DNA from: Loktanella fryxellensis
GTDB lineage: Bacteria > Pseudomonadota > Alphaproteobacteria > Rhodobacterales > Rhodobacteraceae
NCBI RefSeq assembly: GCF_900110065.1
Contig: NZ_FOCI01000005.1
Location: 62,001-126,000, forward strand
Length of the DNA: 64,000 nucleotides
Reading direction: 5' to 3'
The notes beneath the pieces were generated by a model. That model did no database searches. It had not been told where the DNA came from and was given only the letters and a program-made list of their open reading frames with translations. The position numbers and the translations under genes are program-made. Shown piece by piece: positions 18,714 to 29,013 of this stretch. Each line of letters opens with the position of its first letter. Position 1 is the first letter of the stretch.

Positions 18714-19229
18714 TCACCTCACGCCGAACCGCGACAGGTCCAGCTTGCGATGATTGCGCCGTTCCGCCGCCGTCAGCGGAAAGCGGCGCAGCAGGGCGTC
18801 GTTCTCGTTATGGACCCGCGCGCCGTAGTCCTGCCGCAGATGGCTCATCAGCCGCACATGGGCGTCGATCCATGTGGACCGGGCGTAGTCGTCGGTCCCG
18901 ACGATCCCGTCCAGCGCGCCCGGCCACCACCGCCGCACCATCACCAGCCAGCCCGGCACCTGCACGCGGCGCGTCTCGCGCTCGATCCGCATGGCGATCA
19001 GGCGCGTTTCGCGGCGCAGCACGCGGTAGAGCAGTTCGTGACCGTCCAGCGTCTCGCGCGTGCGCTCGGCACCCCCGTCGTCCACGACCAGATCGAAGAA
19101 CGGCCCCTGCCCCTCCACGTGCGGCGTACCATCGCCGCGCGGCTGCAGGTCAAGGACATAGCCCGGATCGGGCCGGTTGATCCGCGCAAGGGCGGCGCGG
19201 ATTTCGCGCTCCACTTCTTCCAGTCTCAT
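18714..19229 (-). CDS. Imm63-like protein
   Basis: 171-aa soluble protein, charged and helical. The segment LDGHELLYRVLRRETRLIAMRIE followed by WIDAHVRLMSHLRQDYG and NENDALLRRFPL resembles the layout of Imm63 (immunity protein 63) domains (DELLYWIF...LFxKQLELL...W...LxxxPF); this is a pattern-level resemblance. No toxin gene is adjacent, so if correct it is an orphan. Start at 19229 (MRLEEVERE) is chosen because upstream codons are low-quality Arg/Gly-rich sequence. Convergent with creA, 36 nt apart. Confidence 0.55.
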   Translation of the reverse strand: MRLEEVEREIRAALARINRPDPGYVLDLQPRGDGTPHVEGQGPFFDLVVDDGGAERTRETLDGHELLYRVLRRETRLIAMRIERETRRVQVPGWLVMVRRWWPGALDGIVGTDDYARSTWIDAHVRLMSHLRQDYGARVHNENDALLRRFPLTAAERRNHRKLDLSRFGVR

Positions 19230-19384
19230 GACGCGCCCTCCCGCCCATCCTCGGCTGCACCGGACCTCGCCCGCCGAATGCCGCCTGTGTCCAATCTGAA
19301 CGTCAGCCAGTGGCCCATGTCCAGCCCGCCCGCGCGGTGCGTGTGCGAACAGGGCCACATGCACCGCACACGGGCAACGCCCAG

Positions 19385-20047
19385 TCAGCCGATCAGGTTG
19401 CGCACGACCGCTGGCAGATCGTCGAAATGATCCAGCAGCGCGGCAGGCCGCAACGCCGCCATGTCCGCCCCCGCAGGGCCGAAGGTCACCAGCACCGCAG
19501 GCACGCCCGCCGCGGCAGCGGTCTTGGCGTCGGTTTCGGTATCGCCAACCAGCAGGCAGCGCGCCATGTCGCCACCCGCCGCCTGCACCGTGGCGATCAG
19601 GTGCCCCGCATGGGGTTTCGGCGTCGGCGTGCTGTCGGCCCCCAGCACCGCGTGAAAGCGGCCGTCGATGCCCAGCGCCGTCAGCAATTGCTGCGTCAGG
19701 CCCAGCGGCTTGTTCGTGCAGATCGCCACGCGGTAGCCGTCAGCGGTCAGCGCATCCACTGCCGCCATCGCACCGGGATAGAGCGTGGTGTGCGTGCTGA
19801 TCGCGCGGGCATAGTGATCCAGCAGCGGCTGGAACTGCGCATCCACGACCGCGTCGTCCAGTTGCCCCGCCCGTTCCAGCCCAAGCCGCAGCATGGCCCG
19901 CGCACCGCGCACCGCCGTCTTCTGGTCGCGCGCGGGGTCCAGCAGATCGCCCAGCCCCATGTCGCGGAAACAGGCGTTGCCTGCGGCGATCAGATCGCCG
20001 CTCGTGTCGACCAGCGTGCCGTCCAGATCGAAAACCACCGTGCGCAT
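19385..20047 (-). CDS. gph: Phosphoglycolate phosphatase (HAD family)
   Basis: 220-aa HAD hydrolase dephosphorylating 2-phosphoglycolate. Motif I is FDLDGTLVDTSGDL (nucleophile Asp 7), motif II TNKP at CTNKPLGLTQQLL, motif III lysine in TPTPKPHAG and motif IV LLVGDTETDAKTAAAAG. The cap domain after motif I is of the Gph type. Length is normal. It is divergent from glmU, with which Gph is often clustered in Rhodobacterales. Start 20047 gives MRTVVFDLDG. Confidence 0.9.
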   Translation of the reverse strand: MRTVVFDLDGTLVDTSGDLIAAGNACFRDMGLGDLLDPARDQKTAVRGARAMLRLGLERAGQLDDAVVDAQFQPLLDHYARAISTHTTLYPGAMAAVDALTADGYRVAICTNKPLGLTQQLLTALGIDGRFHAVLGADSTPTPKPHAGHLIATVQAAGGDMARCLLVGDTETDAKTAAAAGVPAVLVTFGPAGADMAALRPAALLDHFDDLPAVVRNLIG

Positions 20048-20188
20048 CGCGTCATTCCCCTTTTCGAAAACGGGCCTTGTTACAACCGGCAACCTTGCGT
20101 GGCCGCAGCATGACCGGCCCTGCCTTGTATGCGGATGGGGAACGGATACAACCCGGCACAATTGCGACCGCACCAAAGGGGCTGGCCC

Positions 20189-21538
20189 ATGACCACCGCA
20201 CTGATCGTCCTCGCTGCCGGCAAAGGCACGCGCATGAACGCCGACCTGCCCAAGGTGCTGCACCCGCTGGCGGGTGCGCCGCTGCTGATCCACGCCCTGC
20301 AGGCGGGCGGCGCGCTGGACCCGGACCGCACCGTGGTCGTGACCGGCCACCGCGCCGAACTGGTCGAGGCTGCGGCCCGCGCCTTCGACGACCGCATCAC
20401 CTGCGTACGGCAGACGGAACAGCGCGGCACCGCCCATGCGGTGGCGCAGGCCGCCCCGGCGCTCGAAGGCTTTCACGGTGATGCGGTCGTGCTCTATGGT
20501 GACACGCCCTTCATCACCGCCGAGACGCTGGAGGCGATGCTGGCCGCCCGCGCGCGCCACGACGTAGTCGTGCTGGGCTTTCACGCCGCCGTTCCGGGCC
20601 GCTATGGACGCCTCGTGATGGATGGCGACGCGCTGGCGGCCATCGTGGAATACAAGGACGCCGACGACGCCACCCGCGCCATCGACCTGTGCAACTCCGG
20701 CGTGGTCTGCGCGGATGCAGGCATGCTGTTCTCGCTGATCGCCGCGGTGGGCTGCGACAACGCGGCGGGCGAATATTACCTGACCGACATCGTGGGCCTC
20801 GCCCGGGCGCGCGACCTGTCCGCCGGTGTCGTGACGTGTGACGAGAGCGAGACGCTGGGCATCAACTCCCGCGCCGAGCTTGCGCAGGCCGAGGCGCAGT
20901 TCCAGTGCCGCGCCCGCGATGCCGCCATCGCCGACGGCGTGATCCTGCCCGCCCCGGACACGGTGATCTTCGCCCACGACACATGGATCGGTGCCGATGC
21001 GGTGATCGAGCCCTACGTCGTCTTCGCCCCCGGCGTGACGGTCGAGAGCGGGGCCACGATCCGCGCGTTTTCCCACCTCGAAGGCTGCCACGTCAGCCAG
21101 GGCGCGGTCGTCGGCCCCTATGCCCGCCTGCGCCCCGGCGCGGAACTGGCCGAGGGGGCGCGCGTCGGCAACTTCGTCGAGGTGAAGAACGCGGTGATCG
21201 ACGCGGGCGCCAAGGTGAACCACCTGACCTATATCGGCGACGCCCATGTGGGGGCCGGTGCCAACGTGGGCGCCGGAACAGTCACCTGCAACTACGACGG
21301 CGTGAACAAGCACCGCACGGTGATCGGTGCCGGCGCGTTCATCGGGTCGTCCACCATGCTGGTGGCCCCGGTGACGGTCGGTGCCGGGGCGATGACCGGC
21401 TCAGGCTCTGTCATCACCCGCGACGTGCCCCCCGGCGATCTGGCGCTGGGACGGGCGACACAGGTGAACAAGGCGGGTCTGGCCACGCGCCTGATGGAGA
21501 AACTGCGCGCCCTGAAGGCCGCAAAGGCAAAGGTCTGA
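20189..21538 (+). CDS. glmU: Bifunctional UDP-N-acetylglucosamine pyrophosphorylase / GlcN-1-P N-acetyltransferase
   Basis: 449-aa bifunctional enzyme giving UDP-GlcNAc for peptidoglycan and lipid A. N-terminal uridylyltransferase domain begins TALIVLAAGKGTRMNADLPK (signature loop), with QRGTAHAVAQA and YGDTPFI; the C-terminal left-handed beta-helix has hexapeptide repeats (e.g. VVFAPGVTVESGATI) and catalytic-region residues in NFVEVKNAVIDAGAKVNHLTYIGD and TCNYDGVNKHRT. Ends 4 nt before glmS, so the two are co-transcribed. Confidence 0.97.
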   Translation: MTTALIVLAAGKGTRMNADLPKVLHPLAGAPLLIHALQAGGALDPDRTVVVTGHRAELVEAAARAFDDRITCVRQTEQRGTAHAVAQAAPALEGFHGDAVVLYGDTPFITAETLEAMLAARARHDVVVLGFHAAVPGRYGRLVMDGDALAAIVEYKDADDATRAIDLCNSGVVCADAGMLFSLIAAVGCDNAAGEYYLTDIVGLARARDLSAGVVTCDESETLGINSRAELAQAEAQFQCRARDAAIADGVILPAPDTVIFAHDTWIGADAVIEPYVVFAPGVTVESGATIRAFSHLEGCHVSQGAVVGPYARLRPGAELAEGARVGNFVEVKNAVIDAGAKVNHLTYIGDAHVGAGANVGAGTVTCNYDGVNKHRTVIGAGAFIGSSTMLVAPVTVGAGAMTGSGSVITRDVPPGDLALGRATQVNKAGLATRLMEKLRALKAAKAKV

Positions 21539-21542
21539 TCCC

Positions 21543-23366
<1,824 letters not shown>

Positions 23367-23369
23367 TCG

Positions 23370-23392
23370 TCCTGCGGGCAAGTCCCGCAGGA
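23370..23392 (+). terminator. Hairpin terminator-like structure after glmS
   Basis: Perfect 9-bp arms (TCCTGCGGG/CCCGCAGGA) with a 5-nt loop, starting 3 nt after the glmS stop. No T tract, but position and strength suggest a transcription end or 3'-stabilising hairpin. It is followed 12 nt later by the dispersed 3'-end element. Confidence 0.65.
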
Positions 23393-23403
23393 TCGGGCCG
23401 GGG

Positions 23404-23484
23404 GCCAGCCCGTCGCCGTCTGGTCCTCGGACCAGTGGAGGATCAGCCAGCGACCACCGGGATATTTCTGACCAGAAGAACGGG
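23404..23484 (+). repeat. Dispersed 3'-end element, long form, copy A
   Basis: About 80 nt that match, at roughly nine of ten positions, the reverse complement of 41080-41160. It contains a short inverted repeat (CTGGTCC-2 nt-GGACCAG, 23420-23435), a GTGG/CGGATCAGC-type middle and a terminal box CCGGGATATTTCTGACCAG followed by AAGAA (23458-23480). It lies downstream of glmS on the same strand. Not a coding sequence in any frame of quality. Confidence 0.8.
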
Positions 23485-23486
23485 GG

Positions 23487-23508
23487 GACGCAGACCACGA
23501 TCTGCGTC
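23487..23508. other. Hairpin between two 3'-end elements
   Basis: Perfect 7-bp inverted repeat (GACGCAG/CTGCGTC) with an 8-nt loop in the 85-nt spacer between copy A and the inverted copy B of the 3'-end element. No T tract. The rest of the spacer (to 23569) has no gene. Confidence 0.35.
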
Positions 23509-23569
23509 ACATGCGACTCACCTGCTTAAGCTAGAGCAGATTGTGTCTAGATATGCGACGCGGTCCTCA

Positions 23570-23612
23570 TTCTTCTGGTCAAAAGTATCCTGGGGTCCGG
23601 GGCAAAGCCCCG
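23570..23612 (-). repeat. Dispersed 3'-end element, short form, copy B with hairpin
   Basis: On the minus strand: hairpin CGGGGC-3 nt-GCCCCG (23598-23612), then ACCCC and the box ending ACCAGAAGAA (23570-23595). It follows the stop of the minus-strand lipoprotein gene at 23647, so it is oriented with that gene, and it mirrors copy A of the opposite strand. Confidence 0.7.
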
Positions 23613-23646
23613 AAAAGGGGTGGGCGGGCGGGGCCCGCCACACCCG

Positions 23647-24120
23647 TCACCGCGCGCTGACGGTCACTTCCGCGATCTCGGTCAGCGGAATATTCAAGAG
23701 CCGCATAGCGGCCAACGAAATCTGGCTGCCCGACCCCGCACTGCCGCCCGACGGGCGCAGTTCCACATTGGCATCGGTGCCGTTGTAGCTGACGCGCCCC
23801 GGCGTCAACTCGTCCACCAGTGGCGTCTTCAGCCAGATCCCCGGTTCCGTCGGTGATCCCAGCGTCGCCAGCGTCGTGCCCAGCGCGGCGCTCGGCGTAT
23901 CGACCTCGACATCGAGGGCCGCCGCGCGGTCGGCGTCGGTCGTGGTGTCGAACTCCGTCACCGTGCGGGCGGCGGCGGGGGGGCGCGGCGGCGGCGTGGG
24001 GTTCAGCGTCGCGGCGGCCGCGGCGGTGCCGGTGGCACCCGGTCCGGGTGCCGTGGCGGAAGGCATGATCGCGCCACAGGCGGTCAGGGCGAAGGCGGGG
24101 AGGATCAGGAGGAGTTTCAT
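23647..24120 (-). CDS. Predicted lipoprotein (roseobacter-type, often mislabelled D-galactarate dehydratase)
   Basis: 157-aa protein with signal peptide and lipobox LTAC (Cys 15), a long Pro/Ala/Thr-rich linker (about residues 20-50), then a conserved-looking domain: TVTEFDTTTDADRAAAL, LGTTLATLGSPTEPGIWLKTPLV, and a C-terminal GSQISLAAMRLLNIPLTEIAEVTV. Proteins of this build in Rhodobacteraceae carry a misleading enzyme name in databases; nothing enzymatic is visible. Probably sits in the periplasmic face of a membrane. Divergent from moaA, 86 nt apart. Confidence 0.75.
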   Translation of the reverse strand: MKLLLILPAFALTACGAIMPSATAPGPGATGTAAAAATLNPTPPPRPPAAARTVTEFDTTTDADRAAALDVEVDTPSAALGTTLATLGSPTEPGIWLKTPLVDELTPGRVSYNGTDANVELRPSGGSAGSGSQISLAAMRLLNIPLTEIAEVTVSAR

Positions 24121-24206
24121 GCCACACAGCTAGGCCGCGCACGACGCACAGGCAAGTGCGCCGTGCCCGCCTTGCGCCGGGTCCCGCCGGGTCATAGGTT
24201 CGGTGC

Positions 24207-25223
24207 ATGACAATCATGCCCCCGCCGCCACTGATCGACCCTTTCGCCCGCGCGATCCGCTATCTGCGGGTGTCGGTCACGGACCGATGCGATTTCCGCT
24301 GCGTCTACTGCATGTCCGAAAACATGACCTTCCTGCCCAAGCGCGACCTGCTGACGCTGGAAGAGCTGGAGCGGCTGTGCGGCACCTTCATCCGCCTTGG
24401 CGTGCGCAAGCTGCGCATCACCGGCGGAGAGCCGCTGGTGCGGCGGGACATCATGACCTTCTTCCGCGCCATGTCGCGGCATCTGGACAGCGGCGCGCTG
24501 CAGGAACTGACGCTGACCACCAACGGCAGCCAGCTCGAACGCTTTGCCGAAGGTCTGGCCGCCTGCGGCGTGCGGCGCGTGAACGTCAGCCTCGATACGC
24601 TGGACGCCGACAAGTTCGCCCGCATCACGCGCTGGGGCCGTCTGGATCAGGTGCTGCGCGGCATCGACGCGGCGCAGGCGGCGGGCCTGCGGGTCAAAAT
24701 CAACACCGTGGCGCTCAAGGACTTCAACGAGGACGAGCTCTTTACCCTGACCGACTGGGCCGCGTCCCGCGACATCGACATGACCTTCATCGAGGTGATG
24801 CCGATGGGCGATCTGGGCAACGAGGACCGCATCGACCAGTACTGGTCGCTGCGCGACCTGCGCGCGCGGTTGGCCACGCGTCATCCATTGACCGACCTGC
24901 CCGACGACACCGGCGGCCCCGCCCGCTATGTCCGGCTGGCGGACACCGGCCAGCGGATCGGGTTCATCACCCCGCTGTCGCACAACTTCTGCGAAAGCTG
25001 CAACCGGGTCCGCATCACCTGCACCGGAGAGATCTATACCTGTCTGGGTCAAGAGGGGCACGCGGACCTGCGCGCACCCCTGCGCGCCTCCGACGGCGAT
25101 GCCCCGCTGGAGGCGGCGATCAGGGCCGCCATCGCGTCCAAACCCAAGGGCCACGATTTCGACTATGCCCGCCAGACCGTCGCCGGGCAGGTCAGCCGCC
25201 ACATGAGCCATACCGGCGGCTGA
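24207..25223 (+). CDS. moaA: GTP 3',8-cyclase (molybdenum cofactor biosynthesis)
   Basis: 338-aa radical-SAM enzyme for the first step of molybdopterin synthesis. N-terminal 4Fe-4S motif [15 protein letters not shown] (C-x3-C-x2-C), GGEPLVRRD, and a C-terminal second cluster ([11 protein letters not shown] plus Cys in YTCLGQ), finishing with the obligatory double glycine (MSHTGG), which is essential in MoaA. The stop overlaps the waaA ATG (TGATG), so it is co-translated with a gene of another pathway. No other moa gene is in the window. Confidence 0.96.
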   Translation: MTIMPPPPLIDPFARAIRYLRVSVTDRCDFRCVYCMSENMTFLPKRDLLTLEELERLCGTFIRLGVRKLRITGGEPLVRRDIMTFFRAMSRHLDSGALQELTLTTNGSQLERFAEGLAACGVRRVNVSLDTLDADKFARITRWGRLDQVLRGIDAAQAAGLRVKINTVALKDFNEDELFTLTDWAASRDIDMTFIEVMPMGDLGNEDRIDQYWSLRDLRARLATRHPLTDLPDDTGGPARYVRLADTGQRIGFITPLSHNFCESCNRVRITCTGEIYTCLGQEGHADLRAPLRASDGDAPLEAAIRAAIASKPKGHDFDYARQTVAGQVSRHMSHTGG

Positions 25224-26518
25224 TGCAGGCCGCACGTGTGACACGCCCCCCGCTGCCGCTGCGCCTCTACGGCTGGCTGACCACGCTGGCCGCCCCGCTG
25301 GTCCATGCCCGTGTGCAGCGACGGTTGCTGGCGCAGGGCGTGGCCCCCGCCCGCACGCGCGAACGTCTGGGCCATGCCACCCAGCCGCGCCCCGTTGGAC
25401 CGCTGGTCTGGATCCACGGCGCGAGTGTGGGAGAGACGTTGTCCGCCCTGCCCCTGATCGCGGGGCTGTTGGCGCAGGACGCACCGCCCGCGATCCTCGT
25501 CACCTCTGGCACTGCGACCAGCGCTGCCGTGCTGGCGCGCCGCCTGCCGACGGGGGCCATCCACCAGTTCGCGCCGTTGGACACGGGACCGGCCCTGCGG
25601 CGGTTCCATGCCCACTGGCGACCCGACCTGCTGGTGCTGATGGAGTCGGAGATCTGGCCCCGGATGATCGTCACGGCACCCTGCCCCGTGGTGCTAATGA
25701 ACGCCCGCCTCTCGGCCCGGACGCTGGATCGCTGGCGCAGGCTGGGCGCACCCGCCCGTTGGCTGCTGGACCGCTTCGCGCTGATCGTGACGCAGACCGC
25801 GCAAGGGGCCGATGACGTGCGCTGCCTCGGCCTTGCCGCCGACCGGGTGCGCGTGGGCGGCAACCTCAAGGCGGCGGCGACCCCGCCAGCGGCGGATGCA
25901 GCCGTGCTGGCCGGGCTGCAGAGCACGCTCGCGGGCCGCCCCCGCTGGCTGGCCGCCTCGACCCACGCGGGCGAGGAGGCGGCGATCCTGCGCGCGCATC
26001 GCGCCGTGCTGGCACAGGACCCCGCCGCGTGCCTGATCTTCGCCCCGCGCCACCCGGACCGCGCCGACGACATCGCGGCGCTTGCCGCACAGACGGATCT
26101 GACCCTGACGCGGCGCAGCCGGGGCGAGGCGCCCACCGCACAGGTCCATCTCGCCGATACGCTGGACGAGATGGGGTTGTGGTACCGTTTGTCGCCCATC
26201 GTGTTCATGGGCGGGTCGCTGGTGCCGGTCGGCGGCCACAACCCATGGGAGGGGGCGGCACTGGGCTGCGCCCTGCTGACCGGGCCGCATCTGGACAACT
26301 GCGGGGCGGACTGGGCCGGTTTGCGGGACGGCGACGCCGCGATCACCGACCTGACCGACGCGACGCTGGCGCCCGCAATCCAGCGGCTGCTGCACGACCC
26401 TGTCGCAGCGCAGGCGATGGGCGCCCGCGCCCGCGCCCTGACGGCACAGCAGTCCGCCGACATCGACCGCACGCTGGCCGACCTGCGGCGGCTGATGCAG
26501 ACAGGACCCCAGCCATGA
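25223..26518 (+). CDS. waaA: 3-deoxy-D-manno-octulosonic acid (Kdo) transferase
   Basis: 431-aa GT-B fold transferase that attaches Kdo to lipid IVA at the inner membrane. N-terminal hydrophobic stretch (LYGWLTTLAAPLV), the catalytic-region motif WIHGASVGETLSALPLI with the family's conserved Glu, the LVLMESEIWPRM segment, and C-terminal FMGGSLVPVGGHNPWEGAALG, which is diagnostic. The start at 25223 overlaps moaA; a longer reading upstream would run antisense-like through moaA. Its end overlaps the next glycosyltransferase by 4 nt. Confidence 0.93.
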   Translation: MQAARVTRPPLPLRLYGWLTTLAAPLVHARVQRRLLAQGVAPARTRERLGHATQPRPVGPLVWIHGASVGETLSALPLIAGLLAQDAPPAILVTSGTATSAAVLARRLPTGAIHQFAPLDTGPALRRFHAHWRPDLLVLMESEIWPRMIVTAPCPVVLMNARLSARTLDRWRRLGAPARWLLDRFALIVTQTAQGADDVRCLGLAADRVRVGGNLKAAATPPAADAAVLAGLQSTLAGRPRWLAASTHAGEEAAILRAHRAVLAQDPAACLIFAPRHPDRADDIAALAAQTDLTLTRRSRGEAPTAQVHLADTLDEMGLWYRLSPIVFMGGSLVPVGGHNPWEGAALGCALLTGPHLDNCGADWAGLRDGDAAITDLTDATLAPAIQRLLHDPVAAQAMGARARALTAQQSADIDRTLADLRRLMQTGPQP

Positions 26519-27567
26519 CCATCGATCCCGCGACGATCACCGTGATCGCCCCGAACCTGAAGCGGCGCTATTCCGGCGTCACCTCGACCATCCTGCGCCT
26601 TGTCCCGCTGCAGGCCCGCCGGATCGCCATCGCCAGCGTCGGGCCGAAGCTGCCAGCAGATCTGCCGCAGATCCGCCTGCGCGAGCTGCTGACCATGCCG
26701 TGCCGCCCCCGCGTCTGGCACGCGCGCCGCAACATCGAGATGCTGGCGGGGCTTGGGCTGAAGCATGTGCTGCGCCAACCCCTGCGACTGATGTTCACCT
26801 CCGCCGCCCAGCGCGAGCATTCGGCCTATACCCGCTGGCTGATCCGGCGGATGGATGCGGTCGTGGCGACCTCTGCGCGGTCCGCAGGATTTCTCGAACG
26901 ACCCGCGCAGATCATCCACCACGGCATCGACACCGACCATTTCGCCCCTGCGCCCGCGCGGCGCGCCCTGCGGCAGCAACTCGGCCTGCCGCTGGACAAG
27001 GTGCTGCTGGGCTGTTTCGGCCGCATCCGCCCGTCCAAGGGGAACGACCTGTTCATCGACGCGATGATCGCCCTGTTGCCCGAGTTTCCCGACGCGCATG
27101 CAGTGATGATGGGCGGCGTGACGGACAAGTTCGCGGGCTTTGCCTCCGACCTGAAGGCGCGGGTCGCAGCCTCCTCCGTCGCCGACCGCATCCATATCCT
27201 GCCGGAGGATCCGGGCTGGACTATCGCGCCGTGGTTTCAGGTCCTCGACCTTTATATCGCACCCCAGCGCAACGAAGGATTCGGCCTGACGCCGCTGGAG
27301 GCGATGGCCTGCGGCGTTCCGACCATCGCCACGCGCACCGGCGCGTTCGAGGATATCGTGGCGATGGACGAGACGGGCACGCTGATCCCCACCGACGATC
27401 CCGCCGCCCTGCAGGCCGCGATCAGGTCGGTACTGGCGGACCCCGCGACGCTGGCGCGCTGGTCCGCCGCCTGCCACCCGCGCGCGCAGGCGGGGTTCCG
27501 GCTGGCGGACGAGGCGGAGGCGCTGATCGCGATCTATCGCAGGCTTCTGGCCGAGGAGCTGCGCTGA
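26515..27567 (+). CDS. GT4 family glycosyltransferase (probable LPS core)
   Basis: 350-aa GT-B glycosyltransferase. N-terminal acceptor-domain motif APNLKRRYSGVTSTI, middle GRIRPSKGNDLFIDAM, and donor-binding EGFGLTPLEAMACGVPTIAT (E-x7-E pattern of GT4). Coupling to waaA by an ATGA overlap and its similarity in layout to LpsB/mannosyltransferases of rhizobia and roseobacters suggest addition of a core sugar to Kdo-lipid A; donor and acceptor are not decidable. No membrane helix seen; peripheral membrane association is expected. Confidence 0.85.
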   Translation: MTIDPATITVIAPNLKRRYSGVTSTILRLVPLQARRIAIASVGPKLPADLPQIRLRELLTMPCRPRVWHARRNIEMLAGLGLKHVLRQPLRLMFTSAAQREHSAYTRWLIRRMDAVVATSARSAGFLERPAQIIHHGIDTDHFAPAPARRALRQQLGLPLDKVLLGCFGRIRPSKGNDLFIDAMIALLPEFPDAHAVMMGGVTDKFAGFASDLKARVAASSVADRIHILPEDPGWTIAPWFQVLDLYIAPQRNEGFGLTPLEAMACGVPTIATRTGAFEDIVAMDETGTLIPTDDPAALQAAIRSVLADPATLARWSAACHPRAQAGFRLADEAEALIAIYRRLLAEELR

Positions 27568-27571
27568 GACG

Positions 27572-27591
27572 CCGGGGGCTGCCGCCCCCGG
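27572..27591 (+). terminator. Strong hairpin after the glycosyltransferase gene
   Basis: Perfect 8-bp GC arms CCGGGGGC/GCCCCCGG with a TGCC loop, 5 nt after the stop. It runs straight into the short-form 3'-end box, whose TATTTT may act as a weak T tract. Confidence 0.65.
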
Positions 27592-27620
27592 ACCCCCGCG
27601 GATATTTTCAACCAGAAGAA
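27592..27620 (+). repeat. Dispersed 3'-end element, short form, copy C
   Basis: ACCCCCGCGGATATTTTCA followed by ACCAGAAGAA, immediately after the hairpin at 27572-27591 and co-oriented with the upstream glycosyltransferase. Same arrangement as copy B. The remaining gap to 27790 has no recognisable gene. Confidence 0.75.
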
Positions 27621-27790
27621 GGACAAGAGGGGTTTGCCGTGGCGGTTGTGCATCGCACGCGGAGCGGTGCCGGGTGCCATGCAGGATGTGCCAGTCGACG
27701 TCCGATGCGGCTGCCGGTCACCAGGCCTTGTCGCGCACCGCGCGGCGACAGGCGGCCCCGCACCGGCGGGGGCAGCACAAGGCCAGTCGG

Positions 27791-28954
27791 TCAGGCGACG
27801 GGCATCCGCTGTTCGACGATTCCCGCCCACCAGCTGCACCCGGCGGGGATGGCGTCGTCGTTGAAGTTGTATTCGGGGTGGTGCACGCTTGCCCCCTCGC
27901 CGTTGCCGATCAGGATGTAGGCGCCGGGTCGCTCCTCCAGCATGAAGGCGAAATCCTCGCCGCCCATGACCAGCGGTGCCGCAGCGCATTCGCCGGACAC
28001 GGTGCGCGCCACGTCGGCGGCGAAGGCGGTCTGCTCCTCGCTGTTGACCATCACGGGGTAGCCCTTGATGTAGTTCACCTCGGCCCGTGCGCCGTAGGCG
28101 CTGGCGGTGCCGTCGGCCAGCGCCGTCAGCCGGACCTGCGCCATGTCGCGCATCGCCTTGGACATGGTGCGCACGGTGCCCTTTAGGTGCACCCGCTGGG
28201 CGATGACGTTGAACGCCTTGCTGCTGCTCTCGATGCTGGTCACAGACACCACGATCTGGTCGGTCGGATCGGCGTTGCGCGACGCGATGGATTGCAGCGC
28301 GACCACGACCTGTGCCGCGATAAGTGTGCTGTCCACCGTCTCCTGCGGTTTGGCGGCGTGGCCGCCCTTGCCGTGGATCGTGATCTCGAACTGGTCGGTG
28401 GCGGCAAAGAAGGCGCCCGCGCGGATGCCGAACATGCCCAGCGGCATGCCCGGCCAGTTGTGCATGCCGTAGACCTCATCGATCTCCCAGCGGTCCATCA
28501 TGCCGTCGGCGCACATCTCTCGCCCGCCGCCGCCGCCTTCTTCGGCGGGTTGAAAGATCACGACCGCGGTGCCGTCGAAATTGCGCGTCTCGGCCAGATA
28601 CTGCGCGGCCCCCAGCAGCATCGCGGTGTGCCCGTCATGGCCGCAGGCGTGCATCGCGCCGGGGATCGTGCTGGCATAGGGCAGGCCCGTCTGCTCATGG
28701 ATCGGCAGCGCATCCATGTCGGCGCGCAGGCCGATGGTGCGGCCCTGCGTGTCGGTCCGCCCCTTGATGACGCCCACGACGCCGGTGCGGCCGATGCCCG
28801 TCACCACCTCGTCGCAGCCGATGGCGCGCAGACGATCGGCCACGACCTGCGCCGTGCGGTGCGTCTCGAACAGGATCTCGGGGTGCTGGTGCAGGTCGCG
28901 GCGGATCGCCGTGATCTCCGGCAGCAGTTCGGCGAAGCGGTTCTTGACGGGCAT
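27791..28954 (-). CDS. M20D family amidohydrolase (hippurate hydrolase-like)
   Basis: 387-aa metallopeptidase-like amidase cleaving N-acyl amino acids. Metal-site motifs: GLRADMDALPI, MHACGHDGHTAML (double His), FQPAEEGGGGG with the catalytic Glu pair, and C-terminal PLVMGGEDFAFMLE plus SVHHPEYNFNDDAI. The dimerisation (lid) domain lies in the middle. Start 28954 (MPVKNRF) is chosen because AAAGGAG is 6 nt upstream. Substrate could be hippurate, N-acetyl- or other N-acyl amino acids; the nearby ArgE-like, flavoprotein and peptide transporter genes suggest scavenging. Confidence 0.88.
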   Translation of the reverse strand: MPVKNRFAELLPEITAIRRDLHQHPEILFETHRTAQVVADRLRAIGCDEVVTGIGRTGVVGVIKGRTDTQGRTIGLRADMDALPIHEQTGLPYASTIPGAMHACGHDGHTAMLLGAAQYLAETRNFDGTAVVIFQPAEEGGGGGREMCADGMMDRWEIDEVYGMHNWPGMPLGMFGIRAGAFFAATDQFEITIHGKGGHAAKPQETVDSTLIAAQVVVALQSIASRNADPTDQIVVSVTSIESSSKAFNVIAQRVHLKGTVRTMSKAMRDMAQVRLTALADGTASAYGARAEVNYIKGYPVMVNSEEQTAFAADVARTVSGECAAAPLVMGGEDFAFMLEERPGAYILIGNGEGASVHHPEYNFNDDAIPAGCSWWAGIVEQRMPVA

Positions 28955-29013
28955 GGCAGTCTCCTTTTGCACGCCAACCTGTCACCGGGGGCGGCGGGGT
29001 GCAAGGTGGCAGG

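Noticed and set aside
23647-24120. Naming this gene D-galactarate dehydratase
   Set aside because: It is a short lipoprotein with no dehydratase features; that name is a known annotation carry-over for such proteins.
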